Positions 7,765-15,386 of a stretch of DNA of 44,949 nucleotides are shown piece by piece. Every line of letters starts with the position of its first letter. Position 1 is the first letter of the stretch. The stretch covers positions 1 to 44,949 of the forward strand of contig QHVI01000080.1 in assembly GCA_003223515.1 (NCBI GenBank), in the 5' to 3' direction. Below the pieces are notes generated by a model that did not search any database, was not told where the DNA came from, and saw nothing but the letters and a program-made list of their open reading frames with translations. The position numbers were made by a program, and so were the translations under genes. The DNA is from Candidatus Angelobacter sp. Gp1-AA117. Lineage in GTDB: Bacteria; Acidobacteriota; Terriglobia; Terriglobales; Acidobacteriaceae.

Positions 7765-7916
7765 ACCGCAGAGTGCGCAGAGAACGCAGAGGAACAAAAT
7801 AAGCCACAGAGACACGGAGGCACAGAGACCTGAAAGAACCACAAAAGTCTCATAAAGGGCACTGAATAACGATCCTACATTCCATAAATCTCTGCGTTCT
7901 CTGCGCCCTCTGCGGT
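7765..7916. repeat. inverted pair of CCGCAGAG-type dispersed repeats (MITE-like unit)
   Basis: A 27-base arm at 7765-7791 beginning ACCGCAGAG is matched in inverted orientation at 7890-7916 with a single mismatch. They are separated by about 100 bases that include a second degenerate unit (CCACAGAGACACGGAGG at 7804-7820). The unit is made of ~9-base CGCAGAG(N)2-type sub-repeats. Related copies lie at 11887-11926, 14299-14338, 41817-41853 and 41960-41987. It sits upstream of the UvrC-like gene and downstream of the CoA-transferase gene, and could fold into a long stem. Confidence 0.7.
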
Positions 7917-7938
7917 TAAGGCTTTTCTGAGTGGGTAT

Positions 7939-9129
7939 TCAAACCACTTCCCCTTTACGAAGCTCTGTGATTTCCTGCTCGGAGTAGCCGATCTCTTTGA
8001 GGATCTCGTCTGTGTGTTCGCCCAGAGTTGGAGCGCGGCGCCTGATCTCTCCGGGAGTTACTGAGAGCTGTACCGGAATCGTAGCCAGCGGCACCGGGCT
8101 GGGAGCGCCAGGATATTCGAAGGATTGGAGCAGCTTGCGCGCCTTCACCTGCGGATCGGCCATCACCTGATCCAGGTTGAGCACCGGCCCTGCGGGAATG
8201 CGGGCTGTCTCCAGTTCGGCAATAGCTTGCGTGCTGGTGCGGATCTTCAGCCATGCGTTCATGGCTGCGGTGATGATGTCTGAATGGTCGGCGCGCAGCA
8301 GATCGGTGGCAAAGCGCGGATCGGCAATGAAATCTTCTCTACCTACCAGTCTGGCCCAGCGGGCAAACATCTCTTCACCTACTACGGAGACGACGATCCA
8401 TCCATCCTGGGCCTGGTAGGCGTCTGCGGGAGCCGCGTAAAAACTGGCATTGCCCTTCTGCTTACGCTCCACACCGATCACAGCACGTTCAGCCAGCAGA
8501 CCTTGAGCAAAGGTAATGCCGGTAGCCAGCAATGATCCATCTACGATTTGTCCTTCGCCGGTGCGCTGGCGGTGATAGAGAGCGACCATCACTCCAAACG
8601 CCGTATGCAGCGCGGTGCCGTAATCTTCAAAAGGAATGAGCGCACGCATGGGAGTGCCGGGGAAACCAGTCAGTGCCATGGCACCGGACATGGCTTGCGC
8701 CACCATGTCAAAGCCTACGCGATTGGCATAAGGCCCATCCGGCCCAAAAGCGGAGATGCGGGCCAGAATAATATCCGGCTTGACGGCCCGCAGCGAATCA
8801 TAATCAAGCCGCATCTTACGCAGCACATCGATGGGCAGGTTGGCCAGCACTACGTCCGCCCGCTTACCCAGCCGCTGGATGACCTCCGCTGATTCGCGCT
8901 TGGCCGGGTCGAGAGTCAGGCTGCGCTTGTTGCGATTGAGTGACAGGAATCCGGAGCCTTCTCCATCTTCTGTAATGGGTGCAAGATAGCGATCTTCACT
9001 ACCCTCGCGACGGTCTACGCGGATCACATCCGCGCCCATATCGGCCAGCAACATGCCGCAATACGGCGCAGCAATGTAGCGCCCAAAATCAATCACGCGA
9101 ATTCCCGACAGCGGACCTTTATCCGGCAT
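7939..9129 (-). CDS. class III (CaiB/BaiF family) CoA-transferase
   Basis: 396 residues, the usual length for formyl-CoA transferase / CaiB relatives. The N-terminal block (GIRVIDFGRYIAAPYCGMLLADMGADVIRV) is the family hallmark. The catalytic Asp is in place at residue 169 (FEDYGTALHTAFGV), where these enzymes form an aspartyl-CoA thioester. The glycine-rich HRQRTGEGQIVDGSL stretch and C-terminal AGPVLNLDQVMADPQ are typical. It moves CoA between carboxylic acids in the cytoplasm. The substrate cannot be told, and no acyl-CoA dehydrogenase, oxalate or carnitine genes are adjacent. ATG at 9129. The 9130-9282 spacer contains three CGCTGAT copies (9145, 9154, 9173) but no gene. Confidence 0.9.
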   Translation of the reverse strand: MPDKGPLSGIRVIDFGRYIAAPYCGMLLADMGADVIRVDRREGSEDRYLAPITEDGEGSGFLSLNRNKRSLTLDPAKRESAEVIQRLGKRADVVLANLPIDVLRKMRLDYDSLRAVKPDIILARISAFGPDGPYANRVGFDMVAQAMSGAMALTGFPGTPMRALIPFEDYGTALHTAFGVMVALYHRQRTGEGQIVDGSLLATGITFAQGLLAERAVIGVERKQKGNASFYAAPADAYQAQDGWIVVSVVGEEMFARWARLVGREDFIADPRFATDLLRADHSDIITAAMNAWLKIRTSTQAIAELETARIPAGPVLNLDQVMADPQVKARKLLQSFEYPGAPSPVPLATIPVQLSVTPGEIRRRAPTLGEHTDEILKEIGYSEQEITELRKGEVV

Positions 9130-9282
9130 CTAGTAAAACCTTACCGCTGATGACGCTGATTTAAGTGATAAACGCTGATTCATATTTTGAGTTCAGAGCA
9201 ACTTACTTTTTTACTGTACCCCCAAACTTCCCAGTTGTAAGATTTTCCACGCAGTCGAGGGCGGCTGCGCTCCACAAAGATC

Positions 9283-10863
9283 TTATTTAGCCACGGGAAC
9301 GATGGCCGGGGCCGCAAGCTTTTGTGGGTCTCCCTGCGTGACCAGCAACACCACAATCTGATCGATCGCGGCCAGGATTTTGCTTCCGGGCTGGTCGTGA
9401 TTGTTGCAGAAAATCGAAAACACAAATTTCTTTCCGGTGCTGGTCTCGCCATAACCGGAGAGCGCGTTCACATGACTGAGCGTGCCGGTCTTGGCGTGGA
9501 CGAGGCCTCCAGCCGGAGTATTCACAAAGCGCTCGGCCAGCGAGCCATCTACGCCGGCAACCGGCAACGCCTCCTGAAAGGCAGGTCCCCAGGGCTGACG
9601 GGCAGCATAGATCAGCAACTGAATCATGGCTGCCGGTGTAATCAGGTCGCGGCGTGAAAGCCCGGAGCCATCGAGCAGGAAAAACTCATCGGGTTTCAAC
9701 CCGGCCTGCAACAGGAATTGTTTGAGCACAGCGGAGCCGCCCTCAAAAGATCCGCCGCTTCCTTTCAATTGTCCAATCAGGCGCAGGTCGAGTTCAGCAT
9801 GGAGATTCTGGCTGGTCTTGTTGGTGACCCGCACATCTTCCAGCAGCGGCATAGAAAGATGCTGGGCCAGCACCTGGGGTGGAGTGGCTACCAGAACTGT
9901 CGAGGGCGGTGGTTGATCAAAGAAACGATAGTCTCCATGCTGCGCGCGCGCTTTGCCCGTAATGGTAATGCCATGCGCCTGGAGCAGTCCGCGAAAAATG
10001 TGCGCGGTGAATTCAGCCGCATCTTCCACAGCCAGAGCTTCGCTGATTCCGGAATCACGCATGGAGATCGTGCCCCAGAGAAGCACTTTATAAGAACCGG
10101 GGTCACGATGAATACCGATCTTGCTCTTGCCTGCGGCGGAGGTCACAACGCGATTGTCGAACTCGTAATAAGTATTGGGCGGATCGACCGTGAGCAGCGC
10201 CTTGTCGCCATCCTGCGCTCCCGGCTGAAGCTTCACGAACAGCACGTTGTCATTGAAGCTGAGCGCCGAAACGGGAGCGCCATCGATCCACTGGAGATCA
10301 TCCTGGGCCCAGCCTTCGGCGTAGCGTTGGGGTGAATAAAAAGTGTCGTCGCCGACCACGTCACCATCGATGATTTTCACGCCCTTCTGCACTATCTGGG
10401 CGGCCAGCTCTTCCAGAATCTGCGTATGGGGCGAGATGCGCTCGGTCTTGAGCTGGTAAGGCATCATGCGGCCGGAGATATTCGGATCGCCCCTTCCCAC
10501 GATCACCAGATCGCCTTTCAGCCGGCCTTCCGCATCGATCGTGCCGGTAGTTTCCACCGTGGTGAGAAAGCGGTAGTCGGGGCCAGCCAGGGCCAGTGCG
10601 GCCGAGGTGCTCAGCAGCTTGGCATTGGAGGCAGGAAGAAAAAGGTGATTGGGGTTGATGGAATAGAGCACCTTGCCGGATTCAAGATCGATGGCATCAA
10701 TCCCCCATTCGGCTGAGGACATCTGCGGCTGATCGATAATGGCTTCAATCTGTGCGGCCAGATCGGGCTTCGGCTTCTTCCTGGCTCTGGGCCTGGGAGC
10801 AGAAAAAGCGGAAAGATGAGAGGCAAGCAGCAGAACTGCGCAAAGCACACGTAATTGACGCAT
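9283..10863 (-). CDS. dacB: D-alanyl-D-alanine carboxypeptidase/endopeptidase, PBP4 type
   Basis: 526 residues from the ATG at 10863, chosen because the signal peptide begins there (MRQLRVLCAVLLLASHLSAF). The open frame runs upstream to 10956, but only through the start of the divergent folP gene. The S-x-x-K motif is SNAK (Ser79, Lys82). The SGLSRRD block stands where the second motif lies (Asp in place of the more common Asn after SRR), and the KTG triad is in HAKTGTLSHV near the C-terminus. The insert between motifs 1 and 2 is long, as expected for class C PBP4 (S13). It trims or cleaves peptidoglycan cross-links in the periplasm. Only 29 bases separate its start from folP, so the promoters overlap. 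Confidence 0.9.
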   Translation of the reverse strand: MRQLRVLCAVLLLASHLSAFSAPRPRARKKPKPDLAAQIEAIIDQPQMSSAEWGIDAIDLESGKVLYSINPNHLFLPASNAKLLSTSAALALAGPDYRFLTTVETTGTIDAEGRLKGDLVIVGRGDPNISGRMMPYQLKTERISPHTQILEELAAQIVQKGVKIIDGDVVGDDTFYSPQRYAEGWAQDDLQWIDGAPVSALSFNDNVLFVKLQPGAQDGDKALLTVDPPNTYYEFDNRVVTSAAGKSKIGIHRDPGSYKVLLWGTISMRDSGISEALAVEDAAEFTAHIFRGLLQAHGITITGKARAQHGDYRFFDQPPPSTVLVATPPQVLAQHLSMPLLEDVRVTNKTSQNLHAELDLRLIGQLKGSGGSFEGGSAVLKQFLLQAGLKPDEFFLLDGSGLSRRDLITPAAMIQLLIYAARQPWGPAFQEALPVAGVDGSLAERFVNTPAGGLVHAKTGTLSHVNALSGYGETSTGKKFVFSIFCNNHDQPGSKILAAIDQIVVLLVTQGDPQKLAAPAIVPVAK

Positions 10864-10884
10864 GGGATACGCCGAGATTATACA
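10855..10884 (+). promoter_or_regulatory. sigma-70-like promoter of folP
   Basis: TTGACG at 10855-10860 and TATACA at 10879-10884 are spaced by 18 bases. The expected transcription start falls at about 10890-10892, directly before the folP ATG at 10893, which implies a leaderless or near-leaderless mRNA. No Shine-Dalgarno sequence precedes that ATG. The -35 box lies inside the first codons of dacB. Confidence 0.5.
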
Positions 10885-10892
10885 ATCGCGCC

Positions 10893-11786
10893 ATGCAAGG
10901 GCCGAGACCGTCTTACAACTGGAAGCTGCGCAGCCGCTCTGTGGAGCTTGGAGCACGGACGCTGGTGATGGGTGTTCTCAACATTACCCCTGACTCCTTC
11001 TCCGATGGCGGAAATTTCCTCTCCCGCGATCATGCCGTTGGCCACGCGCTGCAAATGCTGGATGACGGGGCCGACATGCTCGACATCGGCGGCGAATCCA
11101 CGCGGCCTGGAGCAAAGGTCGCACAGGGCGGTGTTCCCGCAGAAGAAGAGCTGCGCCGCATTATGCCGGTGCTGGAGGACATACGGCGTGAACGGCCAGA
11201 CGCGCTGCTCTCTGTGGATACCTACAAGGCCGAGGTGGCGCGCACTGCGGTGAATGCTGGAGCGGAAATCGTGAATGATGTGAGTGCGCTCCGTTGGGAT
11301 GCGCAGATGGCCCAAACTGCGGCTGAGCTGAAGTGCGGTGTCGTACTTATGCACACCCGGGGCAAGCCGGAGGAATGGCGCAGCCTGCCGCCTTCGCCGG
11401 ATATCATCGCGGAAGTAAAAAACGAGCTGCGCCAATGGAGCGATGACGCAATTCATGCCGGAATCGAGCGCCAGCATATTGTGGTTGATCCGGGATTTGG
11501 ATTCGGCAAGAATTTCGAAGGAAACTATCCTCTGCTGGCCGATCTTCACAAGCTGCACGAACTGGGGTTCCCGTTGTTGACCGGCACCTCGCGCAAATCA
11601 TTTATCGGACGCACGCTGGCCCGCAACGGCAAAGATGCCCCTCCGGGAGAACGCCTTTACGGCACCCTGGCAGCGGTGACGGCCTCAGTGCTTCAGGGCG
11701 TTCATATTGTCCGGGTGCATGATGTGAAGGCGGCGGTGGATGCGGTGAGGATTGCGGATGAGGTCCTCGCTGCTAAAAATATTTGA
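10893..11786 (+). CDS. folP: dihydropteroate synthase
   Basis: 297 residues, normal family length. It joins 7,8-dihydropterin pyrophosphate to p-aminobenzoate in folate synthesis. All signature blocks are present: VMGVLNITPDSFSDGG, DMLDIGGESTRPGA, SVDTYKAEVARTAVNAGA, IVNDVSAL, GVVLMHTRGKP, VVDPGFGFGKNFEGNYPLL, LLTGTSRKSFIG (conserved Lys-Ser-phosphate loop) and VRVHDV at the end. The ATG at 10893 is preferred because the frame upstream of it (to 10752) runs through the divergent dacB start region. It is an isolated gene, convergent with the EF-G-like gene downstream. Confidence 0.95.
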   Translation: MQGPRPSYNWKLRSRSVELGARTLVMGVLNITPDSFSDGGNFLSRDHAVGHALQMLDDGADMLDIGGESTRPGAKVAQGGVPAEEELRRIMPVLEDIRRERPDALLSVDTYKAEVARTAVNAGAEIVNDVSALRWDAQMAQTAAELKCGVVLMHTRGKPEEWRSLPPSPDIIAEVKNELRQWSDDAIHAGIERQHIVVDPGFGFGKNFEGNYPLLADLHKLHELGFPLLTGTSRKSFIGRTLARNGKDAPPGERLYGTLAAVTASVLQGVHIVRVHDVKAAVDAVRIADEVLAAKNI

Positions 11787-11886
11787 AATTTACGGGCAGT
11801 CGGACATGGGACTAACGTCGCACCCAGAAAACATGAAAACTGCGCTTCGGGTTAAGGTATCCACCGTAAGCGCCCAGCTATTTTTA

Positions 11887-11926
11887 GGGCAGAGAACGCG
11901 GAGGTCGCAGAGAAATTCAAAGAGGA
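11887..11926 (+). repeat. degenerate copy of the CGCAGAG dispersed repeat
   Basis: GGGCAGAGAACGCGGAGG, then TCGCAGAG and a degenerate tail, lie between folP and the EF-G-like gene. It resembles the left arm at 7765 and carries no coding capacity. Confidence 0.45.
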
Positions 11927-11972
11927 AGAGAGCCGAATGTTGAACTATTTCTGTCCAACATTTCGGCAGAGA

Positions 11973-14081
11973 TTATTCTTCCACTTCGACCAGTTCGCCA
12001 CGTTCGGCTTTGTACTGGGCTATGATTTTTTCCTGCTGCACTCCTGGCACATAGTCGTAATGGGACATCTCCATGTGGAAGCTGCCGCGCCCCTGGGTCA
12101 TGGAGGTGAGATCGGCGCCGTAGGTGAGCATTTCCGACATGGGCACTTCGGCCTTCACGACGGTCTTCCCGGCTTTGTTGTCCATGCCCTGGATACGTCC
12201 GCGACGGGAGTTCAGGTCGCCCATGATGCCGCCGGCAAATTCATCAGGCACGGTGATCTCCACGTGCATGATGGGCTCCAGCAGCGTGGGCTTGGCCTGC
12301 TCCATGGCTTTTTTGAAGGCGATGCGGCCGGCGGTCTTGAATGAGAGTTCGTTGGAATCCACGTCGTGGTAGCTGCCGTCATAGAGGATCACGCGGAAGT
12401 CCACAACCGGATAGCCTGCCAGATACCCACGGGCGGCGGCTTCGACAATTCCTTTTTCTACCGCAGGAATGTAGTTTCTGGGGATGGCGCCGCCAAAAAT
12501 ATCATTCACGAATTCAAAATTCTTGCCGCGCTCCAGGGGCTCCATTTTGATCTTGCAATCGCCATACTGGCCGTGGCCACCGCTCTGCTTCTTGTGGCGG
12601 CCCTGCACATCGGCCTTGCCGCGAATGGTCTCGCGATAGGGCACCTTGGGCGCTTTCAGAATGACTTCAGTGTGATAGCGCTTCTTCAGCTTGGAAACAA
12701 TGACTTCAATGTGCTGCTGCCCGGTCCCGGCAATCAGGAATTCCTTGGTCTGCTCATCGCGGAAGAAGCGCACCATGGGGTCTTCTTCCATCAGCTTGTG
12801 CAGGCCGTTGGAGAGCTTGTCTTCGTCGTTACGGGATTTAGGCTCAATGGCAAACGTAATCGCCGGTTCGGGCAGATTCACTGCCGGGTACTGAATGGGA
12901 TTGGTTTTGTCGCCCAGAGTGTCTCCGGTGAGCGTATCTTTCAGCTTGGCCACTGCGCCAATATCCCCGGCATGAAGCTCGGGAACCGGCACCAGGTTCT
13001 TGCCCTGGGGGATGGAGAGGTGCGAGAGCTTTTCCTGTCCACTGCGGGTGAAGTTCTGCAGCGTAGCGTCATTCTTCACCACGCCTGAGAATACTTTGAA
13101 ATAGCTGATCCTTCCGGCAAAGGGATCGTTGGCGGTCTTAAACACATAAGCGGATGCCGGTTCTGAGTCAGCGATCTTGCGTTCCGCAGAATGACCATTG
13201 CTCGTAGCATCAGGCGCAGCATGGACGGCGCGGTGCTCGGCTGCCGTGGGGCAGTAATCCACAATGAAATCCAGGAGATGGTCGGTGCCAATATTGCCCA
13301 ATCCGGAGGCGAAGATCACCGGAAAGATCTTGTCGTCGCGAATGGCCTCATGCAGGGCCGGAATCAGGTGCTCTTCAGGAATGGTGCCGGTGTTGAAGAA
13401 CTCTTCCATCAACTCGTCTTTACCCTCGGCGATGATCTCCACCAGCTTTTCATGGGCCTCTTTGCACACCCCTTCTATGTCGCCGGGAATTGGCCCTTCC
13501 TTGCCTTTGCCATTACCGCCCATTTCGTAGGTGTAGGCCTTCATGGTGACCAGATCGACCACGCCTTTGAGGCTCTTTTCGCTACCAATAGGAATCTGTA
13601 CGGGGACAACCTGGCGGCCGAAGGCGTTCCGCAGGCTCTCCAGAGTAGTCTCGTAATTGGCGCGGTCACGATCCATGCGGCTGACCACGATTACACGAGG
13701 AAGGTCGATTTCTTCCGCATACTGCCAGACTTTTTCGGTCACAACTTCCACGCCGGAGACGCCGTCCACGACCACGGCAGCGGCTTCAGCGGCACACATG
13801 GCGATCTTGCCTTCATGGGCAAAGAGAGTGAAACCGGGGGTATCGAGGAGGTTGACCTTGGTATTGCGCCACTCCAGCGAGGCTATGCTGGTATTGACGG
13901 TCATCTGCCGGGCAATGGCTTCTTCGTCATAATCGGTGACCGTGGAACCGTCGTCCACGCGGCCCAGTTTGGGAGTCGAGCCGCCAGTGTAAAGCATGGC
14001 AGAAACCAGGGATGTCTTGCCGGAGTGAGAGTGACCGACCACAACGAGGTTGCGGATGTCCTTGCCTTCGTAAACCTTCAA
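11973..14081 (-). CDS. elongation factor G-like GTPase (EF-G2 type) with altered G motifs
   Basis: 702 residues with the full EF-G architecture (G domain, domains II-V; C-terminal domain IV/V blocks such as SGGHGQYGDCK and GRIQGMDNKAG). It starts at TTG 14081, supported by AAGGAGG six bases upstream. The P-loop is GHSHSGKTS (16-24) rather than the AHIDAGKTT of canonical EF-G, as in EF-G2-like proteins. The switch II DTPG is followed by Phe84 instead of the catalytic His. The G4 motif, normally NKMD, reads Ser134-Arg-Met-Asp137 (VVSRMDRDR), so guanine specificity may be weakened. It probably binds ribosomes in a specialised step (recycling or stress) and is unlikely to be the housekeeping EF-G, since no rpsL/rpsG/tuf genes are nearby. 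Confidence 0.85.
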   Translation of the reverse strand: MKVYEGKDIRNLVVVGHSHSGKTSLVSAMLYTGGSTPKLGRVDDGSTVTDYDEEAIARQMTVNTSIASLEWRNTKVNLLDTPGFTLFAHEGKIAMCAAEAAAVVVDGVSGVEVVTEKVWQYAEEIDLPRVIVVSRMDRDRANYETTLESLRNAFGRQVVPVQIPIGSEKSLKGVVDLVTMKAYTYEMGGNGKGKEGPIPGDIEGVCKEAHEKLVEIIAEGKDELMEEFFNTGTIPEEHLIPALHEAIRDDKIFPVIFASGLGNIGTDHLLDFIVDYCPTAAEHRAVHAAPDATSNGHSAERKIADSEPASAYVFKTANDPFAGRISYFKVFSGVVKNDATLQNFTRSGQEKLSHLSIPQGKNLVPVPELHAGDIGAVAKLKDTLTGDTLGDKTNPIQYPAVNLPEPAITFAIEPKSRNDEDKLSNGLHKLMEEDPMVRFFRDEQTKEFLIAGTGQQHIEVIVSKLKKRYHTEVILKAPKVPYRETIRGKADVQGRHKKQSGGHGQYGDCKIKMEPLERGKNFEFVNDIFGGAIPRNYIPAVEKGIVEAAARGYLAGYPVVDFRVILYDGSYHDVDSNELSFKTAGRIAFKKAMEQAKPTLLEPIMHVEITVPDEFAGGIMGDLNSRRGRIQGMDNKAGKTVVKAEVPMSEMLTYGADLTSMTQGRGSFHMEMSHYDYVPGVQQEKIIAQYKAERGELVEVEE

Positions 14082-14087
14082 GGTGTG

Positions 14088-14094
14088 CCTCCTT
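14088..14094 (-). promoter_or_regulatory. ribosome binding site for the TTG start of the EF-G-like gene
   Basis: It reads AAGGAGG on the minus strand, six bases before TTG 14081. This fixes a non-ATG start that would otherwise be doubtful. Confidence 0.75.
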
Positions 14095-14220
14095 CAATGG
14101 GGAGCCGTGGCCTTCATAGCAGGCAGATTAGTCCGAACTTTCTAATTGTTTTGCTAGCTATTGGTCAAGAGGACCTGGGCTCCATGAGACGTAGAGTAAG
14201 AACTGGCAAATGACTATTAT

Positions 14221-14240
14221 CCCGCTGAAAGGCGGGTTTT
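14221..14240 (+). terminator. small hairpin followed by TTTT
   Basis: CCCGC at 14221-14225 pairs with GCGGG at 14232-14236, followed directly by TTTT. It has the form of a weak intrinsic terminator for the plus strand, but no plus-strand gene ends just upstream. It may be a relic, or insulate the EF-G-like promoter region. Confidence 0.3.
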
Positions 14241-14298
14241 AGCAATCGGGTTGCCCCCCCTTTAACCGCAAAGCAGCCGAGCCGCAACCAAAAACCGA

Positions 14299-14338
14299 AC
14301 CACAGGAGGACACGAAGGTTTCACAAAGGGCACAGAGG
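14299..14338 (+). repeat. dispersed CACAGAGG-type repeat at the junction with a truncated gene
   Basis: It starts ACCACAGGAGGACACGAAGG and ends GGGCACAGAGG, a degenerate version of the repeat family seen at 7765-7916. The PIN-domain remnant begins exactly where it ends, as if the repeat had replaced the gene's first part. Confidence 0.5.
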
Positions 14339-14339
14339 A

Positions 14340-14649
14340 ACTGCTCTTTCGGTGATCTCCGTAATAGAGCTGTCCCACGGCATCTACCGCGCCAAATCAT
14401 CAATTGATCGGCAGCAGCGGCAAGGGTTTGTTGAGGAACTTTGCCTCGCTGTTCCAATCCAGCCAGTGACGCTGGAGATAGCTCAATTAGCCGGCAAACT
14501 GGTGGGAGAGCAAGCTGCGAAAGGCATAACTTTTCCGATTGCAGACTTGCTGATTGGAGCAACGGCACTGCATCTTGCGTTATGGAGTCGCAACTCACAA
14601 CGTTCGTCACTTCCGAGTAATTCCCGGATTGATCGTGATTCAGCTCTGA
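14340..14649 (+). pseudogene. decayed VapC-like PIN-domain toxin gene
   Basis: The translation from 14340 (TALSVISVIELSHGIYRAK) matches the middle of VapC-type PIN nucleases, including the conserved Glu of IEL and the Asp of PIADLLIGATAL. The first ~40 residues with the catalytic MIxLDTN Asp are missing, and sequence before 14340 is repeat. After GATALHL an extra base shifts the frame: the proper C-terminus (YGVATHNVRHFRVIPGLIV) continues in the +1 frame from 14581 to TGA 14647-14649. So it is truncated at the 5' end and frameshifted. No antitoxin gene lies upstream. PIN toxins are Mg-dependent RNases. This copy should be inactive. Its end overlaps the 3' end of the convergent GNAT gene by ten bases. 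Confidence 0.75.
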
Positions 14650-15200
14650 ATGTTGTCCGAATTGTTGTCCGACAAATTGATCAGGTGATGTTCCAGTTCT
14701 CTCATGCCCCCGCGCATGGGCAGATTCAGTTGGATGCGGCCTTTGTTAGCGAATCCTGCTTTGGCCAGCACGCGGGCTGAGGCGGGATTATCAGGGAATG
14801 TATCAGCCTGAAGACACGGAATCCCAAGCCAGCGGGCATAGTCAATCAATCCCATGACTGCTTCAGTCGCGTAACCCTGGTTCCAGTGCAGGCGGCCGAT
14901 CCAATAGCCGACATAGGGCAGCTCTTTGGCCCCACCGAAGCCAATCGCACCGATGAACTCGCCTGAACTCTTCAGCAGAATAGCGAAAACATGCTGGTCA
15001 GTACCGGTACGCCGGTCGATCCAGTCCAGAGCTGCTGCCTCGGTTACCGGATCACTGATGCTGGCCAGCATCTGGACCGCCTCACTGTCATTTCCCAGCA
15101 GGCGCACGATGTCAGCAGCGTCTGAAGGCTTCAGTAGGCGCAGACAGAGACGTTTGGTAAAGATGTGATGGTTGGGGTTCGTGGGTTCATTTGACCGCAA
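14640..15200 (-). CDS. GNAT family N-acetyltransferase (RimJ/RimL-like)
   Basis: About 186 residues if started at TTG 15200. The frame is open to a TTG at 15374, but that extension (about 58 codons) runs through the REP palindrome at 15271-15303 and looks non-coding, and the frame has no ATG at all. The N-terminal strand FTKRLCLRLLKPSDA is the classic start of RimJ-type acetyltransferases. GAIGFGG, YWIGRLHWNQGYATEA (motif A, acetyl-CoA pyrophosphate loop Q-G-x-x-T/G) and NPASARVLAKAGF follow in order. It transfers acetyl from acetyl-CoA to an amine or protein N-terminus in the cytoplasm; the target is unknown. Its start is uncertain. Confidence 0.75.
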   Translation of the reverse strand: MRSNEPTNPNHHIFTKRLCLRLLKPSDAADIVRLLGNDSEAVQMLASISDPVTEAAALDWIDRRTGTDQHVFAILLKSSGEFIGAIGFGGAKELPYVGYWIGRLHWNQGYATEAVMGLIDYARWLGIPCLQADTFPDNPASARVLAKAGFANKGRIQLNLPMRGGMRELEHHLINLSDNNSDNIQS

Positions 15201-15270
15201 GCAATGCGACGGATGCAATGGGAAAAGCGGGAAGGAGCGTCCTAAGGTAATCAGCCCGAGCCGCTCTGGA

Positions 15271-15303
15271 GCGCGTCTCAGAGACGCAGCATGCTGCGTC
15301 TCT
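15271..15303. repeat. REP-like palindrome around GAGACGCAGCATGCTGCGTCTC
   Basis: A perfect 24-base palindrome lies at 15280-15303 (AGAGACGCAGCA followed by its complement). It is preceded by GCGTCTC at 15273-15279, which also pairs with GAGACGC at 15281-15287, so three alternating arms allow two mutually exclusive hairpins. It is intergenic, just before the likely GNAT start. Confidence 0.65.
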
Positions 15304-15386
15304 ACGCATGGTTTCGTTCTATGCCATGAAGCAGCATTGAACTGATAGGGCCCCCTCCCTGCGATCGGGATCAAGTAACGAAATAA

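Noticed and set aside
10752-10892. N-terminal extension of folP
   Set aside because: It would overlap the first codons of divergent dacB and is unlike any DHPS start; the promoter also lies inside it.
13191-14213. Long forward open frame of about 340 codons
   Set aside because: It lies antisense to the EF-G-like gene, has no recognisable domain and mirrors that gene's codon bias.
14352-14780. Intact 142-residue forward gene
   Set aside because: The first part is PIN-domain homology without its N-terminus; the part after 14580 is out of frame and antisense to the GNAT gene.
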